Assembly: GCA_903862155.1 (NCBI GenBank)
Contig: CAIOXF010000132.1
Span: 1-14,536 of the forward strand
Length of the DNA: 14,536 bases
Source: an uncultured cyanobacterium
GTDB lineage: Bacteria > Cyanobacteriota > Cyanobacteriia > PCC-6307 > Cyanobiaceae
Reading direction: 5' to 3'
Below, in pieces: positions 12,751 through 14,536 of this stretch. The position numbers and the translations under genes were made by a program. Each line of letters starts with the position of its first letter. The stretch's first letter is position 1. The notes below the pieces were generated by a model that saw nothing but the letters and a program-made list of their open reading frames with translations, searched no databases and was not told the DNA's origin.

Positions 12751-12858
12751 ATGGAAACCAACGATCTCGGCTTTGTCGCCAGCCTGATGTTCGTGTTGGT
12801 TCCCACCGTCTTCCTGATCGTGCTGTACATCCAAACCAGCAGCCGTCAGGGCGGCTGA
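12751..12858 (+). CDS. psbM: Photosystem II protein PsbM
   Basis: This 35-residue single-helix subunit begins METNDLGFVASLMFVLVPTV. The pattern N-x-LGFVAS-x2-FVLVPTVFL is diagnostic for PsbM, which lies at the photosystem II dimer interface. The membrane helix spans about 6-28, followed by a short polar tail (QTSSRQGG). It starts 49 bases after the ferredoxin stop on the same strand, with no clear Shine-Dalgarno, and ends just before a bidirectional terminator. Confidence 0.96.
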   Translation: METNDLGFVASLMFVLVPTVFLIVLYIQTSSRQGG

Positions 12859-12879
12859 TCCTTCGGATCTCCGCACAAC

Positions 12880-12910
12880 AAAAGGGCCCACCGCAAGGCG
12901 GGCCCTTTTT
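12880..12910. terminator. Bidirectional terminator between psbM and the stress protein gene
   Basis: A 10-bp stem (AAAAGGGCCC paired with GGGCCCTTTT, 10-base loop) has T residues after it on the plus strand (12906-12910) and A residues ahead of it (12880-12883), so it can end transcripts from both sides. It lies 22 bases after psbM and 32 bases from the end of the convergent gene. Confidence 0.9.
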
Positions 12911-12941
12911 GATGGCTGGTTGAGGGGCTTTGGGCCCGGCT

Positions 12942-13790
12942 TCAGCCGCGGCCCTCGGGTTCGCGCACGAGCAGCACCGGGGCCGGGGCGTGCACCCGGA
13001 TGTAGTCGCTCACTGAGCTGCCCAGCAGCCGATCCAGGTCCACCAGGGCCTTGGCTACCACGGGGCGCCGGTCCTGGGAGGCGATCACCAGCAGGTCTGC
13101 TTTGGTTTCCTCGGCGGCGGCGCACACCGTGCGGCCAATGTCGCCGGTGCGGTGCACGGCCTTCATCTCCACCCCGAAGGCCCGGGCCCGTTGGACGGCC
13201 TTCTCCAGCACCTCGTCGGCTGGGCTCTTGCCCCCCCGCGACGGGGTGATGTCCTGGCGGGTCACGTGCACACCGGTGAGGGTGCCGCCGGGGATTTCGC
13301 GCACCAGCTCACAGGCCAGCCGGATTGCGTCATCGCCCACGCCGGTGCCGTCCACGGTCACCATCACGCGGTTGATGTGGCGCACGTAGAGGTCGTCGCG
13401 CACCAGCAGCATCGGCCGCGTGGAGAGCTGGAATACGTATTGGCTGGCGCTGTTGCTGAGGATCGACTGCAGCCGGCTCAGACCGCGCGAGCCCATCACG
13501 ATCAGGTCGGCGTCGAGCTCATCGGCCACCTTCAGCACCGTTTGCTTGGCGTCGCCCTGGCGAATGATCGTGTTCACCTCGCTGGGGTCGAGCCCGAGGC
13601 GTCCTACGGCCTCGGCCACGATGCCGGCCGCCTTCTGCCAGTGCTCCTGGAAGTTCTCGCCGGCCTGCTCGGGCACCACGTGCAGGAGGTTGAGGCGGGT
13701 CTGCCGCACGGCAGGGATATCGCGCAGCATGCGCACCATCTCCTCCACATGACCCTTGCCGGAGTCGGCGATCAGAACGTTGCGGAACAC
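12942..13790 (-). CDS. Tandem universal stress protein (two UspA domains)
   Basis: The 282-residue protein, from a GTG start, has two UspA folds, at about 1-133 and 140-278. The first carries the nucleotide-binding pattern MGSRGLSRLQSILSNSASQYV (about residues 98-118), matching G-x2-G-x9-(G/N)-S. In the second the corresponding stretch (ASQDRRPVV, then LLGSSVSDYI) keeps the terminal GSS but lacks the glycine pair, so ATP binding there is doubtful. No signal peptide or membrane segment is seen. Usp proteins are cytoplasmic and respond to nutrient or oxidative stress; the particular role here is unknown. It converges with psbM and diverges from the thioesterase (81-base gap). Confidence 0.9.
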   Translation of the reverse strand: MFRNVLIADSGKGHVEEMVRMLRDIPAVRQTRLNLLHVVPEQAGENFQEHWQKAAGIVAEAVGRLGLDPSEVNTIIRQGDAKQTVLKVADELDADLIVMGSRGLSRLQSILSNSASQYVFQLSTRPMLLVRDDLYVRHINRVMVTVDGTGVGDDAIRLACELVREIPGGTLTGVHVTRQDITPSRGGKSPADEVLEKAVQRARAFGVEMKAVHRTGDIGRTVCAAAEETKADLLVIASQDRRPVVAKALVDLDRLLGSSVSDYIRVHAPAPVLLVREPEGRG

Positions 13791-13871
13791 GGAACCGGTT
13801 TGGCTGGCTGGCAGCCTATGGCCGATTCACTGGCCTGAAGCCGGGCTGGTGCACACCGTGATGGAGGCGGC

Positions 13872-14312
13872 ATGAGCGATCCCCGGCCCTGGATCCTGCG
13901 GCGCCGGGTGCTGCCCCAGCACACCGACCATGCCGGGGTGATGTGGCATGGCTCCTACCTGGCCTGGCTGGAGGAGGCGCGGGTGGAGGCCCTGGCGGCG
14001 GCGGGCCTGGATTACAGCGTGCTCTCGGCCCGGGGGCTGGAACTGCCGGTGGTGAGCCTGGCGATCGACTACCGCCAGGCCCTGCTGCACGGGGATCTGG
14101 TGGAGCTGCGCAGTGCGGTGGAGCCCCGGCGCGGCGTGAAGCTCCCCTGGCGCAGCTGGTTTGTGCGCCACGACGGCACGGTGGCCGCCGAAGCCCGGGT
14201 GGAGCTGGTGCTGGTGGATCTCTCGGCCGGGCCGGATCAGCGCCGGCTGCTGCGTCGCCTCCCCGACGACCTGGCCACGGCCGTAGAAGCCCTCACCCGC
14301 GGGCCGCACTAG
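13872..14312 (+). CDS. Hotdog-fold acyl-CoA thioesterase (possible DHNA-CoA hydrolase)
   Basis: This 146-residue protein belongs to the 4HBT/YbgC hotdog family. The N-terminal active-site stretch HTDHAGVMWHGSYLAWLEEA (17-36) has the expected Asp-19 followed by the family's helix, and a VSLAIDYRQALLHGDLVELR strand pair (62-81) follows. GGAGG at 13863-13867 sits four bases before the ATG. In cyanobacteria a relative of this type hydrolyses 1,4-dihydroxy-2-naphthoyl-CoA for phylloquinone (photosystem I cofactor) synthesis. That assignment is likely but not provable by eye; another acyl-CoA substrate is possible. The LexA-like box starts right after its stop codon. Confidence 0.85.
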   Translation: MSDPRPWILRRRVLPQHTDHAGVMWHGSYLAWLEEARVEALAAAGLDYSVLSARGLELPVVSLAIDYRQALLHGDLVELRSAVEPRRGVKLPWRSWFVRHDGTVAAEARVELVLVDLSAGPDQRRLLRRLPDDLATAVEALTRGPH

Positions 14313-14316
14313 CATC

Positions 14317-14330
14317 AGTACATCTGTACT
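14317..14330 (+). promoter_or_regulatory. Putative LexA (SOS) box
   Basis: AGTACATCTGTACT fits the published cyanobacterial LexA consensus RGTACNNNDGTWCB at every position and extends to 7-bp inverted arms (14316-14331). It lies between the thioesterase stop and the next gene's start, where a repressor could block that gene's promoter. Confidence 0.65.
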
Positions 14331-14337
14331 GGCTGCC

Positions 14338-14536
14338 ATGGGCGAGTTGGTGGTGCTGCGGGCTGGTGTGTCTGCGGTGGATTGGGAATTGGAGCGTGAG
14401 CACGCTTGGCCCCAGGTTCGGCGCCTGTGGTGGTGGCTCTGGAGCTGCTGTCCGGGTTTGGGATGGGCCCGGCTCAATCGCCTCTGGGCCCAGTACCCCG
14501 ATCCCGCCATGGCCTGGGCCGCCCCCGGGGCGGAAC
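14338..14536 (+). CDS. dprA: N-terminal fragment of a probable DprA (DNA processing) protein, cut by the window edge
   Basis: About 66 residues are visible and the frame is open to the end. The segment PQVRRLWWWLWSCCPGLGWA (25-44) followed by RLNRLWAQYPDPAMAW resembles the N-terminal helical domain of DprA/Smf (pattern W-x-LL-x-x-PGLG-x-x-x-x-x-L). DprA loads RecA onto incoming single-stranded DNA in natural transformation. The Rossmann domain that would confirm it is outside the window. The ATG at 14338 has no Shine-Dalgarno and is only seven bases past the LexA-like box; in-frame GTG codons (for example 14377) could be the true start. Confidence 0.5.
   Translation, partial: MGELVVLRAGVSAVDWELEREHAWPQVRRLWWWLWSCCPGLGWARLNRLWAQYPDPAMAWAAPGAE

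Overview
The window looks like chromosomal DNA from a phycocyanin-containing, high-GC picocyanobacterium of the Synechococcus/Cyanobium (alpha-cyanobacterial) group. This is inferred from a phycocyanin gene start (cpcB), rod linkers CpcC and CpcD, a CpcT-type bilin lyase, photosystem II genes psbB, psbT and psbM, an S1 protein with three S1 repeats, and a high overall GC content. No CRISPR array, insertion sequence, integrase or prophage gene is visible. Most of the window is core genome.

Left part (1-3994, phycobilisome region, nearly all on the minus strand). The first 27 codons of cpcB run off the left edge. Upstream lie cpcD, cpcC, a plus-strand coiled-coil gene of unknown function, a CpcG-family linker with a hydrophobic C-terminus (CpcL-like), cpcT, a small unknown gene and tRNA-Phe(GAA). 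Together they make rods, cap them, attach bilin to phycocyanin, and probably anchor a rod-type antenna in the thylakoid membrane.

Middle (4025-9712, minus strand). Transcription order is rpsA, a HAD phosphatase, metK, an FGGY sugar kinase of the cyanobacterial D-ribulose kinase type, a 40-residue membrane protein overlapping it by ATGA, a DUF2470 protein and a ComF-like phosphoribosyltransferase. Three points stand out here. The metK leader can fold into nested stems and carries a repeated 10-mer. The rpsA leader holds two perfect hairpins and no Shine-Dalgarno. The kinase has its phosphate-binding motif upstream of every ATG/GTG/TTG codon, so a CTG start is likely.

Right part (9809-14536). 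nrdR, psbT and psbB are on the minus strand, with a strong UUCG-loop terminator after psbT. A [2Fe-2S] ferredoxin and psbM diverge from psbB on the plus strand. They converge on a two-domain universal stress protein across a bidirectional terminator. A hotdog thioesterase follows (possibly the DHNA-CoA hydrolase of phylloquinone synthesis). Last comes a near-perfect cyanobacterial LexA box just ahead of a gene cut by the window edge whose N-terminus resembles DprA.

The best candidates for something undescribed are the structured metK leader, the LexA box at the putative dprA, the CpcL-like linker with its charged pair inside the membrane segment, and the coiled-coil gene embedded among the linker genes. 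All identifications come from reading the sequence and recalled family features. No database search was run.
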